A stretch of 64,000 nt of DNA from Pseudomonadales bacterium (GTDB lineage: Bacteria > Pseudomonadota > Gammaproteobacteria > Pseudomonadales > Azotimanducaceae), in NCBI GenBank assembly GCA_023300545.1, contig JALZVT010000002.1, positions 62,001-126,000 of the forward strand. The letters are read 5' to 3'. The notes below the pieces were generated by a model, which saw nothing but the letters and a program-made list of their open reading frames with translations, was not told where the DNA came from and searched no databases. Made by a program: the position numbers and the translations under genes. Below, piece by piece: positions 53,804-62,915 of this stretch (its first letter is position 1; each line of letters begins with the position of its first letter).

Positions 53804-56551
53804 TTAGAGCCTCAAGCCGGTTTTCTTGGCAAATTCCTTTGCTTCTTTAGGAGATATTTTGTTGCTCTGAGCGAGCAAGGCTAGAGCCGAAAAGGTAATC
53901 CAGTCGGCCGACACTTCAAAGTAATCGCGCAATTCTGGACGCGCTTCTGACAACCCATACCCATCGGTGCCCAGCACGCTGTAAGGCCCAGGTATCCAGC
54001 GCTCAATCGAGAGCGGCAGGGCCTTTTGATAATCGCTAGCCGCGACAAATACGCCACCAGCGTCGGCAAGCATGTTGGTAACGTAAGAAGCCTCAGACTC
54101 GCCACCCAGCGCGTGCAATTGTTCGCGCTCTGCCGCGATACCCTGCCGAGCTAACTCGTTATAACTGGTCACACTCCACACACTGACTGCCTGACCCAGC
54201 TCGCGCAATGTTTCCGCGGCAAGTAAAACCTCCTGCATGATTGCACCGCTGCCAAATAGATTAACGTCTGCAGAGGTCTCCGCCGAATTTTCTGGCCCGT
54301 CAAACAAATACATGCCGCTGCAGATCTGTGCTTCGAGTTCGGCCAGCGTTCGATCAGCACGCTCTGGCATGGCAGGCATCAGATGGTTCTGATTCGTCAG
54401 CGTGAGGTAATAAAATTCTTCGTGGTGTTCGTGGTACATGCGCTTAATACCGTCACGCACTATCACGCCAATTTCATAGGCAAACGACGGATCAAAGCTT
54501 TTCAGATTTGGCACCGTGCAGGCGATCAGGTGCGAGTGGCCATCCTGGTGCTGCACTCCTTCGCCGTTCAGCGTGGTTCTCCCCGAGGTTCCTCCCAACA
54601 GAAAGCCACGAGCAAGCATGTCACCGCACGCCCAAATCATGTCGCCCACGCGCTGAAAGCCAAACATGGAATAGAAAATATAGAACGGAATCATGGGCAG
54701 GCTGTAATTCGCATACGCGGTGCCGGCCGCTAGAAACGACGCCATAGCGCCAGTTTCGCAAATACCTTCCTGCAATATCTGACCGTCTGCCGCTTCTTTG
54801 TAAGGGGCGATCGAGCCGGCATCAACAGGACTGTAACGCTGGCCCGCCGGTGAATAGATGCCCGCCTGCGGAAATAGCCCATCCATGCCAAAGGTGCGAG
54901 CTTCATCCGGCACAATGGGCACAATATATTTACCAAAGGTTTTGTCGCGCAGAAGCTTTGACAGCAATCGCACCATCGCCATGGTGGTAGATACTTCGCG
55001 CTCCCCGTTGCCTTTAAGCATGTCAGCAAATAGAGCACGTGGTGGCGGCGGCAGCGCCTCGCACTTCACCAAACGCCTGGGCAACGACCCACCCAATCCT
55101 TCGCGACGGCTTTTCAAGTAGTGCATTTCCGGACTGTCTGCAGCCGGTTTATAAAAACTCGCGCGTTCAACATCTTCGGCAGACAGTGGAATAGAAAAAC
55201 GCCGCGCGAGCTCCCGGCGTTCGTCAGGCGACAATTGCTTTTTCTGATGCACGGTATTGCGCCCGGCCGAGCCTGGACCAAGGCCGTGCCCTTTCACTGT
55301 TTTAAATAGAATGACGCAGGGCTGATCTTTGGTTGCTGCGGCCTCGCGGAACGCCGCGAAAATTTTCTTGCGATCGTGGCCGCCGCGACGAATCGAGACG
55401 ATCTCTTCGTCGGTGAGCGATTCCATAAGTTTCTTTAACTCAGGCGTATCTTCGATCCAGTGTTCTCGCACAGCGTCACCAGACGACACCGTGTACATCT
55501 GATAGTCACCATCCACCGCCTCTTCCATGCGGCGTTGCAACGCCCCATTGTGATCTCGTGCAAGCAGGCCGTCCCAGCCGCCGCCCCAAATCACCTTAAT
55601 CACTCGCCAACCGGCACCACGAAACGCGCGTTCCAGTTCTTGAATAATCTTGCCGTTGCCGCGTACCGGGCCATCAAGGCGCTGCAGATTGCAGTTAATA
55701 GACAACACCAGATTGTCGAGCCCTTCGCGCGCGGCGATGTTAATCGTACCCAGCACTTCGGGTTCGTCTGACTCGCCGTCACCAATAAATGTCCATATTT
55801 TTCCGCCGTTTTTAGGCTTCAAGCCACGACTTTCTAAATACTTTGCAAACCGCGCCTGATAAATGGCACTGGGTGTCGACAGGCCCATGCTCGCCGTTGG
55901 CATCTGCCAAAAGTCGGGTAGCCGTCGCGGGTGCGGGTACGACGGCAAGCCGCCGCCTTCGCCCAACTCGCGGCGATAGTTACCAAGCTGCTGTTCAGTC
56001 AGCCGGCCTTCGAGAAAAGCGCGCGCATAAACACCGGGTGCCGTATGCGCTTGAAAGTGCACCTGATCACCGCCGTAGTCTTTTGTTGCCCCGCGAAAGA
56101 AATGGTTAAAGCCTACTTCCATCATGGTGGCAGCAGACAGATAGGTCGCAATGTGTCCACCAACGCCTGAGCCACTGTCGTAGGCTTGCAGCACCATGGC
56201 CACCGCATTCCAGCGAATCATATTCTCGATACGTGTCTCTAGCTCAACGTCACCGGGATATTCACCCTGATCGAGTACATCAATGGTATTTCGATACGGC
56301 GAATTGAGTGATCGTCGAGCGGGCACGCCAGAGGTATGCGCCAGACTTTCTTCGAGTTGCCCGAGTACGTCACGAGCACCCTCCGCACCGCGCTCACGCA
56401 AAAGCGCCTCGAATGCGTCTAGCCATTCTTGTTGCTCGGTTACCCAATCAGAGCTTTCTGTTTGATTGGATTCGTGAATCAATACATCGATAGGTTGACT
56501 ACACACGGTTAAGACTTTTCTGTTGTTGTTGAAGGCTGCAGAATACCTCAC
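53804..56551 (-). CDS. aceE: AceE-type 2-oxoacid dehydrogenase E1 (homodimeric)
   Basis: A 915-residue thiamine diphosphate enzyme of the homodimeric pyruvate dehydrogenase E1 family. The TPP motif runs from GDGESDEPE to NCNLQRLDGPV; the transketolase-like middle and C-terminal domains (TLNGEGVQHQDGHSH) are complete. It normally works with E2 (AceF) and E3 (Lpd), but neither gene is adjacent. It may be a paralogue such as MdeB, used for 2-oxobutyrate in methionine breakdown. The start is uncertain: GTG at 56551 is the longest; similarity to E. coli AceE begins about residue 37. Confidence 0.88.
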   Translation of the reverse strand: MRYSAAFNNNRKVLTVCSQPIDVLIHESNQTESSDWVTEQQEWLDAFEALLRERGAEGARDVLGQLEESLAHTSGVPARRSLNSPYRNTIDVLDQGEYPGDVELETRIENMIRWNAVAMVLQAYDSGSGVGGHIATYLSAATMMEVGFNHFFRGATKDYGGDQVHFQAHTAPGVYARAFLEGRLTEQQLGNYRRELGEGGGLPSYPHPRRLPDFWQMPTASMGLSTPSAIYQARFAKYLESRGLKPKNGGKIWTFIGDGESDEPEVLGTINIAAREGLDNLVLSINCNLQRLDGPVRGNGKIIQELERAFRGAGWRVIKVIWGGGWDGLLARDHNGALQRRMEEAVDGDYQMYTVSSGDAVREHWIEDTPELKKLMESLTDEEIVSIRRGGHDRKKIFAAFREAAATKDQPCVILFKTVKGHGLGPGSAGRNTVHQKKQLSPDERRELARRFSIPLSAEDVERASFYKPAADSPEMHYLKSRREGLGGSLPRRLVKCEALPPPPRALFADMLKGNGEREVSTTMAMVRLLSKLLRDKTFGKYIVPIVPDEARTFGMDGLFPQAGIYSPAGQRYSPVDAGSIAPYKEAADGQILQEGICETGAMASFLAAGTAYANYSLPMIPFYIFYSMFGFQRVGDMIWACGDMLARGFLLGGTSGRTTLNGEGVQHQDGHSHLIACTVPNLKSFDPSFAYEIGVIVRDGIKRMYHEHHEEFYYLTLTNQNHLMPAMPERADRTLAELEAQICSGMYLFDGPENSAETSADVNLFGSGAIMQEVLLAAETLRELGQAVSVWSVTSYNELARQGIAAEREQLHALGGESEASYVTNMLADAGGVFVAASDYQKALPLSIERWIPGPYSVLGTDGYGLSEARPELRDYFEVSADWITFSALALLAQSNKISPKEAKEFAKKTGLRL

Positions 56552-56583
56552 ACAACAGCAAGCAGACAGGCGCTAAAGCAGCT

Positions 56584-57471
56584 ATGACATACACAGAAAT
56601 TGAAGTGACCGCTGGTGATTATCGCTTTCACGCATTAACCGAAGGCGAAGGTCCGTTAGCGCTGTGCCTGCATGGGTTCCCCGATTATCCCGGCTCATTC
56701 AAAGGTTTGCTAGGTACGCTTGCTGGCGCCGGCTATCGCGCGGTTGCTCCCTACCAGCGCGGTTACCACCCCGACACGCTAAGCGCAGAGAACCGCTATC
56801 AGACCATCGAACTTGCCCAAGATGCGCTCAATCTAATCGATGCGTTGGGGTATGAAGAGGCGGTTGTAATCGGCCATGATTGGGGCTCTTCGATCGCCAG
56901 CGGAACCGCGGTTTTGGCGCCAGAAAAAGTACGCGCACTCGTCACACTGGCCGTGCCTTATGGGTCGAAACTCGGTGAAGCCTTTCTGACCGATCCCGAA
57001 CAACAACGCCGCAGCTGGTACATGTTTTTCTTTCAAACCGCACTCGCCGAGATGGCGGTCAGCTACGACAACATGGCGTTCATCCGGCGGTTGTGGCAGG
57101 ACTGGTCGCCCGGCTGGAATTTCTCTGAAGAGCAGCTTCAGGGAGTGCTCGATACGCTAGGGCAACCTGGTGTACTAGCGGCTGCGCTTAACTACTACCG
57201 CTGCACGCTCAACCCTGACTATCAACACGCTGACGTTGCCGCGCTGCAAAGCCGCATGGGCGAAATCATCAGCGTACCCAGCCTGTATCTGCACGGCGGT
57301 AAAGACGGGTGCATCGGCGCCTCAACCACCGAGGGCATGGCCAACAACTTTAGCGGACCCTTCGAGATGGAATTGCTGCCCCATGCGGGCCACTTTCTGC
57401 ATTTGGAAGACCCTGACTTTGTGCACACTCGCATTCTGGAATTCCTCAGCACGCACGCTAAAGCGAGTTAA
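56584..57471 (+). CDS. Alpha/beta hydrolase, epoxide hydrolase-like
   Basis: A 295-residue alpha/beta hydrolase. The oxyanion motif HGFPD (residues 30-34) and the nucleophile D99 in IGHDWGS are those of epoxide hydrolases and haloalkane dehalogenases; the catalytic His lies in LLPHAGHFLHLEDPD. The substrate is unknown. It is divergent from the E1 gene with 32 bp between starts and is followed by the PQQ dehydrogenase gene after about 110 bp. Confidence 0.87.
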   Translation: MTYTEIEVTAGDYRFHALTEGEGPLALCLHGFPDYPGSFKGLLGTLAGAGYRAVAPYQRGYHPDTLSAENRYQTIELAQDALNLIDALGYEEAVVIGHDWGSSIASGTAVLAPEKVRALVTLAVPYGSKLGEAFLTDPEQQRRSWYMFFFQTALAEMAVSYDNMAFIRRLWQDWSPGWNFSEEQLQGVLDTLGQPGVLAAALNYYRCTLNPDYQHADVAALQSRMGEIISVPSLYLHGGKDGCIGASTTEGMANNFSGPFEMELLPHAGHFLHLEDPDFVHTRILEFLSTHAKAS

Positions 57472-57579
57472 CAGGCGTTCGCCCGAGCACAGAAAGTCCT
57501 GCTGAGGATTCACCTGTGCCGCGGCACCTTTTTGGTACACTCAGGCGGTCTATTTCCGTGGTAGAGGGGACCTTCCATT

Positions 57580-59910
57580 ATGAACAGCATGCAAACGACT
57601 CTGGGTACAACCAGAGCCACGCCAACAAATCGACCCAGTCGATCATTTAAAGGCTTCGCCAGTCTTGCCGCAGGCCTACTGCTAATCAGCGCGTGCGGCC
57701 AAAGCAACGACGATGCAGCAGGCACGGCCACCACAGCTGATGCCACCGCGGTTGCACCCAGCGTTGCGGCAACAACCACCGTAGCGCTGGCCAACATAGA
57801 TGAAGCGCGCATCATCAATGCTGACGCCGAACCCGGCAACTGGATGGCTCACGGTCGCACCTATGACGAACAGCGCCACAGCCCCCTAACCCAGATCTCA
57901 GACAAGACCGTGAAAGATCTCGGCCTTGCCTGGTACTGGGACACTGAAACCACCCGCGGCCTTGAGGCGTCACCCATTGTGGTAGACGGCATCATGTACT
58001 CCACCGGGTCCTGGAGTGTGGTGTGGGCGCACAACGCAAAAACCGGCGAACTGCTGTGGAAGTTTGATCCTGAAGTTCCACGCTCTCATGGTGTTTATGC
58101 CTGTTGCGACGTCGTTAACCGTGGCGCCGCCGTATGGAAAGGCCGTGTCTATGTTGGCACCATCGACGGTCGACTGATTGCGTTAAACGCAGAAGATGGC
58201 ACTCAGGTTTGGAGCGAACAAACCACTGATCGCGATCGCGCCTACACCATTACCGGCGCCCCGCGCGTTATTAAAGGCAGTGTCATTATTGGCAACGGTG
58301 GTGCGGAATATGGCGTGCGCGGTTACATCACCGCCTATGACGCTAACACCGGCGAACAACAGTGGCGTTTCTACACGGTACCCGGTAATCCCGATGAGCC
58401 CTACGAAACCAAAGCGCTGGAAGAGGCTGCTAAAACTTGGCGTGGCGACGAATACTGGAAAGTTGGCGGTGGTGGCACCGTTTGGGATTCCATGGCCTAC
58501 GATCCTGAACTCAACACGCTGTACATCGGCGTTGGCAACGGCTCTCCCTGGAACCGCTATATCCGCAGCCCAGGCGGCGGCGATAACCTATACCTGTCGT
58601 CTATTGTTGCTCTCAACCCGGACACGGGTGAATACAAGTGGCACTACCAAACCACGCCCGGCGACAACTGGGATTACACCGCCACTCAACACATGATTCT
58701 GGCGGACATGGAGATCGGCGGGGTCGAGCGCAAGGTCATCATGCAGGCACCTAAAAATGGGTTCTTTTATGTCATCGATCGCGAGAACGGTCAGTTCATT
58801 TCGGCTGAAGCTTACGTGCCCGTGCAGTGGGCCACTCACATCGACCCAGAAACCGGTCGGCCCGTTGAAAGCCCCGACGCGCAATACGCCAACGATCTGA
58901 AAACGATTCAACCCGGGCCTCTGGGCGGCCATAACTGGCACCCCATGACCTACAGCCCAAAGACCAACCTTGTGTATATTCCGGCGCTTGGTCTTGAGTT
59001 CAAGTTCGCGCAAAACAACGCATTCAAATACGATCCTAAAACCTGGAACCTAGGTATCGACTTCAACCTGCCTGGCCCAGCTACGCCTGACGAGATTGTC
59101 GACACACTGCAAAAAGTGAAAGGCCACCTCGCCGCATGGGACCCAGTAAAGCAGGAAGAAGTATGGCGCGTGCAGCATGATGCATCGTGGAACGGCGGCC
59201 TGCTCAGCACCTCGGGAAACCTGCTATTCCAAGGCCTCGCTGACGGCACCTTTACCGCGTACACCGCTGACACTGGCGAGAAAGTTTGGAGTAGCCCGGT
59301 GCACATTGGCATCATCGCGCCGCCCATCTCCTACATGGTCGACGGCGAGCAATACATCGCCGTTGTCGCGGGCTGGGGTGGTGCGTTTGGTTTGACCGCA
59401 GGCGTACCCCGGCACAAGTCGAACACATTGAAAGAAGGTCGCATTCTCGCGTACAAGCTTGGCGGCAAAGAAGTATTGCCCGAGCCAAAGATCGCCTGGA
59501 TGGAACTGCCTGAACAGCCAAAGCTCGTAGCATCAGCTGACGAACTGGCAAACGGTCAGGCGTTGTTCAACAACAACTGTCAGGTCTGTCACGGCGCGGG
59601 CGTCATCAGTTCTACCGGCGGCGTTCCTGATCTGCGTTACATGAGTGATGCCACCCACGAGTCATGGGACGCGATCGTTCGCGGCGGCGCTTACACCGGC
59701 AAAGGTATGGTGAGCTTCGCCCATGTGGTTGACGAGCAGGGTTCAAAAGATCTGCACGCCTACGTTGTGTCAGTTGCCAATGCGAGCATCGGCCTGTGTG
59801 AAACCGAGTACCGGAAGAACTACCCGGAGCTGCTCGAGACGGCATGCGTGAAGGCGACGCCGGTAGCAGAAGTGTCACAGCAAGAGCCAAAAGCTGGCGC
59901 GTCGCGATAG
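57580..59910 (+). CDS. PQQ-dependent quinohaemoprotein alcohol dehydrogenase, predicted lipoprotein
   Basis: A 776-residue type II quinohaemoprotein: PQQ beta-propeller (about residues 75-630) and a C-terminal cytochrome c domain (C667-Q-V-C670-H). The vicinal disulfide C175-C176 (GVYACCDVV), likely metal ligands E243 and N320 and the catalytic D365 (GDNWDYTATQ) are present. The residue two after D365 is Thr, not the Asp of lanthanide enzymes, so calcium is expected. The signal ends in I-S-A-C39, a lipobox, so it should be lipid-anchored, whereas most relatives are soluble. No PQQ synthesis genes are in the window. Confidence 0.88.
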   Translation: MNSMQTTLGTTRATPTNRPSRSFKGFASLAAGLLLISACGQSNDDAAGTATTADATAVAPSVAATTTVALANIDEARIINADAEPGNWMAHGRTYDEQRHSPLTQISDKTVKDLGLAWYWDTETTRGLEASPIVVDGIMYSTGSWSVVWAHNAKTGELLWKFDPEVPRSHGVYACCDVVNRGAAVWKGRVYVGTIDGRLIALNAEDGTQVWSEQTTDRDRAYTITGAPRVIKGSVIIGNGGAEYGVRGYITAYDANTGEQQWRFYTVPGNPDEPYETKALEEAAKTWRGDEYWKVGGGGTVWDSMAYDPELNTLYIGVGNGSPWNRYIRSPGGGDNLYLSSIVALNPDTGEYKWHYQTTPGDNWDYTATQHMILADMEIGGVERKVIMQAPKNGFFYVIDRENGQFISAEAYVPVQWATHIDPETGRPVESPDAQYANDLKTIQPGPLGGHNWHPMTYSPKTNLVYIPALGLEFKFAQNNAFKYDPKTWNLGIDFNLPGPATPDEIVDTLQKVKGHLAAWDPVKQEEVWRVQHDASWNGGLLSTSGNLLFQGLADGTFTAYTADTGEKVWSSPVHIGIIAPPISYMVDGEQYIAVVAGWGGAFGLTAGVPRHKSNTLKEGRILAYKLGGKEVLPEPKIAWMELPEQPKLVASADELANGQALFNNNCQVCHGAGVISSTGGVPDLRYMSDATHESWDAIVRGGAYTGKGMVSFAHVVDEQGSKDLHAYVVSVANASIGLCETEYRKNYPELLETACVKATPVAEVSQQEPKAGASR

Positions 59911-59954
59911 CAAGAGTGTTCCGCTAAAGGTCACGGCGTTCGCCGCGACAGACA

Positions 59955-59978
59955 GGGGTCAGAATTAATTCTGACCCC
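59955..59978. repeat. Dispersed palindromic repeat, copy 3
   Basis: A perfect 24-base palindrome: GGGGTCAGAATT followed by its own inverted complement. It sits between the converging PQQ dehydrogenase and EEP genes and could act as a bidirectional terminator. Confidence 0.85.
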
Positions 59979-59998
59979 TGCTTTCAACTCTTAACGCA

Positions 59999-61063
59999 TT
60001 ACGACGACGTAGCCGACGCCACCAACTCCGCTCGCGGTGCATCCTGCAATGCATCAGCCACGATATCCTGTACCGCAACAGCCGGTTCGACATACTCAGG
60101 ACAGCGTGCCACGGTTACTGCCAACGGCCGGTGATCAGACAACCCACAATCAAGCACCTCATACTCTTCGAGCATCAAAGCCTTCGATACGAGCGCGTGA
60201 TCAATAATCTGTGAGGGTTTCCAACTCGGGTAGGTTGGGCAGGCACTAGGGCTCGTGCTCAAACCACAGCCTGCGAGCGGCGATGTGTTCAAAAGCGCTG
60301 ACAGCGGAGTGTTCAGGTCACCTAGCACCACAACGTTTTTCTCACCGTCGATCAATTCCCCAACATACTCAAGCTGCTGGGCTTGCGATCGTCCACCGAG
60401 GGAAAGGTGCAACACCACGACCAAGAGTTCTTCGTCAGGGCCCGCATCTGTGCCCGGAAAAGGAATGCGCATTACCAGCGCACCTCGACCAGGAATAGCA
60501 CCGGGTAACTTGTGGTCTTCCAAAGCTTTGGGCGCAATACGCGACAACACACCGTTGCCCATCTGAGCAAAGGGTCCGAGGTCACGATTGCACTGGGTAT
60601 ACCAATAGGGGAAAGCCGCGCGCTGGGCGAGGTACTCCACCTGATTGATAAAGCCGCTGCGCAGACTACCGCCGTCAATTTCCTGCAGTGCAACGACGTC
60701 GTAGTCATGCACCAGGTCGCCAATACGCTGAAGATTTTTCGCGCGGGCTTCGTGCGGCAGCACGTGCTTCCAATAACGGGTTACGTATTGGCTATACCGG
60801 GTAGTAGAAATACCCGACTGAATATTAAACGTCAAAAATCGCACAGAATTGGATCTTATCCCCCGCCGTTCATGCTCTCCAAGAACGGCCCTGTTTAACA
60901 CAGGCTGTGCCATCGACGATTGCCCGGTTCTAGCGAGCATCGAAAGTGGCGTACGCATGTCGGTCCCCGACAACAACTGCGCGCTAAGCGTAGTACTGCC
61001 ACCGATCAGGTTCTGTGCCCCGTCCGTCACTTTCTTCGTGTTGTCGTTTCTCTTTTGTTCCAC
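59999..61063 (-). CDS. Endonuclease/exonuclease/phosphatase (EEP) family protein
   Basis: A 354-residue protein with the EEP fold: LTFNIQSGI near residue 79, catalytic Glu in VVALQEIDGGS, the Asp/Asn pair in VVLGDLNTPL and the final S-D-H in GLSDHRPLAV. Such enzymes cleave phosphodiesters in nucleic acids, inositol phosphates or lipids. The first 75 residues are variable and lack a clear signal peptide, so the start may lie further in. Its place beside dsbA matches Pseudomonas. Confidence 0.85.
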   Translation of the reverse strand: MEQKRNDNTKKVTDGAQNLIGGSTTLSAQLLSGTDMRTPLSMLARTGQSSMAQPVLNRAVLGEHERRGIRSNSVRFLTFNIQSGISTTRYSQYVTRYWKHVLPHEARAKNLQRIGDLVHDYDVVALQEIDGGSLRSGFINQVEYLAQRAAFPYWYTQCNRDLGPFAQMGNGVLSRIAPKALEDHKLPGAIPGRGALVMRIPFPGTDAGPDEELLVVVLHLSLGGRSQAQQLEYVGELIDGEKNVVVLGDLNTPLSALLNTSPLAGCGLSTSPSACPTYPSWKPSQIIDHALVSKALMLEEYEVLDCGLSDHRPLAVTVARCPEYVEPAVAVQDIVADALQDAPRAELVASATSS

Positions 61064-61100
61064 ATCTAACTGCTGCGCGTAACGACTGTGCGAGTGCGCA

Positions 61101-61862
61101 CTATTCGGCTGCGGACTGAGCCGTATTTTTTGCGGCTGCTGCCGTCTTTGCTGCCTGTTCTTTCTTCACTAGAAAGTCGACAACCTGCAACATGCCAATG
61201 TTGGTGCCAGCCATTGTGCTGTTGGTTTTGTATTTACCGTTAACCACCATGGTGGGCACTGACTGCAAGCGGAACTGACGAGCGCGAGAATCTGCCTGCT
61301 GCAATTTGCTACGAACAGAAAACGAGTCAAAGGCTTTCTGGAACACGTCTGTCTCAACACCGGCAACTCGCTTGAATAACGCCGCAATTGTGGCGGGTGT
61401 GCGCAGGTCTTCCTTGCGGGTGTGAACGGCTTCGAATATCGCATCGTGAGTTTTGTCGCTCACGCCTAATGCTTCTGCGGTGTAGTACGCCTGGGCAAAC
61501 AGAGCCCAATCCTTATTGAAGATCGCCGGAATGCGAATAAAGCTCACGCTTTCGTCTTGGCGAAGCGACCACTCACTAACAGAGGCGTCAAAGTTGAAAC
61601 AGTGAATACACAGATAAGAGAACACTTCGGCAACCTCAACCGTGTTGCTGTCAGCCGGCGCTGCCGGTACGAGTAGCTCTTCGTAGTGCACGCCCGCCTC
61701 GTAAAGCACAACGGCTGTTTCCCCAGCAGCCGCAGGCGCTTCCCCAGCAGCCTCATTGTGACCGTGACCCGAGTGATTGTCAGCAAAGGAGGTCGTCGCA
61801 AAGGCGCAGAGGCCCAAGGCCAAGGTATGAGTTAACAGAGTTTTTGAAGAGAAAGGTGCCAT
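61101..61862 (-). CDS. dsbA: Thiol:disulfide interchange protein DsbA
   Basis: A 253-residue periplasmic oxidase. After the signal peptide (residues 1-27) comes an unusual His/Ala/Gly-rich linker of about 25 residues and then the thioredoxin fold with C85-I-H-C88 in place of the classical CPHC. The cis-proline loop reads SVPTMVVNG. It oxidises cysteines in exported proteins and is re-oxidised by DsbB (9676-10188). The C-terminal tail is Ala/Lys-rich. It lies downstream of the cytochrome c4 gene. Confidence 0.9.
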   Translation of the reverse strand: MAPFSSKTLLTHTLALGLCAFATTSFADNHSGHGHNEAAGEAPAAAGETAVVLYEAGVHYEELLVPAAPADSNTVEVAEVFSYLCIHCFNFDASVSEWSLRQDESVSFIRIPAIFNKDWALFAQAYYTAEALGVSDKTHDAIFEAVHTRKEDLRTPATIAALFKRVAGVETDVFQKAFDSFSVRSKLQQADSRARQFRLQSVPTMVVNGKYKTNSTMAGTNIGMLQVVDFLVKKEQAAKTAAAAKNTAQSAAE

Positions 61863-62018
61863 AAGGTTCTCGCAAGTCTATTCCGCTATGTTCCCAGAAA
61901 TCAGGACGCTACAGGAGAGTCATGACCCTAGTTTTACAGAATGATTCCAATTATAGATCACCGAAATTATCGCATGGCGAGAGTTAATGTGGGATGAACG
62001 GAGAGGAGAAGATTACTA

Positions 62019-62046
62019 GGGGGGGGAGAGGGAGAGGGGGGGGAGA
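62019..62046 (+). repeat. G-rich tract with G-quadruplex potential
   Basis: The plus strand holds eight G, AGA, three G, AGA, eight G, then AGAG, an almost pure purine tract. Four or more runs of three G with short spacers meet the standard quadruplex rule. It lies between the dsbA start and the cytochrome c4 stop, so the minus-strand transcript would be C-rich here. Sequencing errors are likely in such runs. Confidence 0.6.
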
Positions 62047-62051
62047 GTTGT

Positions 62052-62075
62052 GGGGTCAGAATTAATTCTGACCCC
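62052..62075. repeat. Dispersed palindromic repeat, copy 4
   Basis: Identical to the 59955 copy: GGGGTCAGAATT followed by its inverted complement. It lies ten bases after the 3' end of the cytochrome c4 gene, so it may terminate that transcript before dsbA. Confidence 0.85.
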
Positions 62076-62085
62076 CGCCTGTCTT

Positions 62086-62763
62086 TTAGTGCAAACCCTG
62101 CAAGTAATCCGCCAACGCCGCAATCTCAGTGTCGTTCAGATTAGCGGCAACCTGACGCATCATGGCGCCATAGGCTTCGTCAGTGGCCCGAACGCCTTCG
62201 CGGTAAGCGGTCAGCTGGGCAATGGTGTATTCGGGTGATTGGCCGGTTATACGCGGGAACCCGGCAGCCGCATTGCCACTGCCTAACGGTGAGTGACAAG
62301 CCGTGCAAGCCGCAACACCTTTTTCGATCGAACCGCCTTTGTACAGCTGCTTAGCCATCGCGATCTGCACATCATCGCCCTGAGCTTGGGCAAGCTTCGG
62401 CTCTTTGGCCGCATAAAACGCTGAGATATCACGCAGGTCTTGCTCGCTCATGCCGTTAAGCTGGCCAGCCATCAGAGGGGCGCTGCGCTCTTCAGACTGA
62501 ATCATCAACAGCTGCCTCAGCAAATAACGCTCATTTTGGCCTGCAATGTTTGGGTAATTTGGTGCAAGACCGTTACCGTCCGTGCCGTGGCACGCTTGGC
62601 AAGCGGTGGTTAGTTTGCTGCCGGCCGCCGCGTCACCCACGGGGCCGCTGTCAGCGAATACACCTTGAGAAACCGCCGCGCCAGTTAGCGCAACAAGCGC
62701 AATGGCGCCGGCTTTGCCGGCCGACTTCAGAAGAGGAGAAATGAGGGTGGTGCTCAAACGCAT
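62086..62763 (-). CDS. Dihaem cytochrome c4
   Basis: A 225-residue periplasmic cytochrome with two haem domains: C55-Q-A-C58-H59 and C153-T-A-C156-H157. The signal peptide covers about residues 1-37 (cleavage near FA-DSG). Cytochrome c4 passes electrons to terminal oxidases. The ATG at 62763 gives the usual start; the longer frame upstream is not supported. The c4-dsbA-EEP order, facing engB, is conserved in Pseudomonas. Confidence 0.92.
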   Translation of the reverse strand: MRLSTTLISPLLKSAGKAGAIALVALTGAAVSQGVFADSGPVGDAAAGSKLTTACQACHGTDGNGLAPNYPNIAGQNERYLLRQLLMIQSEERSAPLMAGQLNGMSEQDLRDISAFYAAKEPKLAQAQGDDVQIAMAKQLYKGGSIEKGVAACTACHSPLGSGNAAAGFPRITGQSPEYTIAQLTAYREGVRATDEAYGAMMRQVAANLNDTEIAALADYLQGLH

Positions 62764-62915
62764 CTGTGATTTCCTGCTGTATGTTCCTCGCAACGCCAGC
62801 CAAGGTAGACTGTCGCTGCAAAAACGAGCGCAAATTATAAACCATCGCGGCCAGAAAAGGGCGCCGGTCAGCGCACACAAACACCGCAGATAATTCAACT
62901 AAATCAACGAGATCG

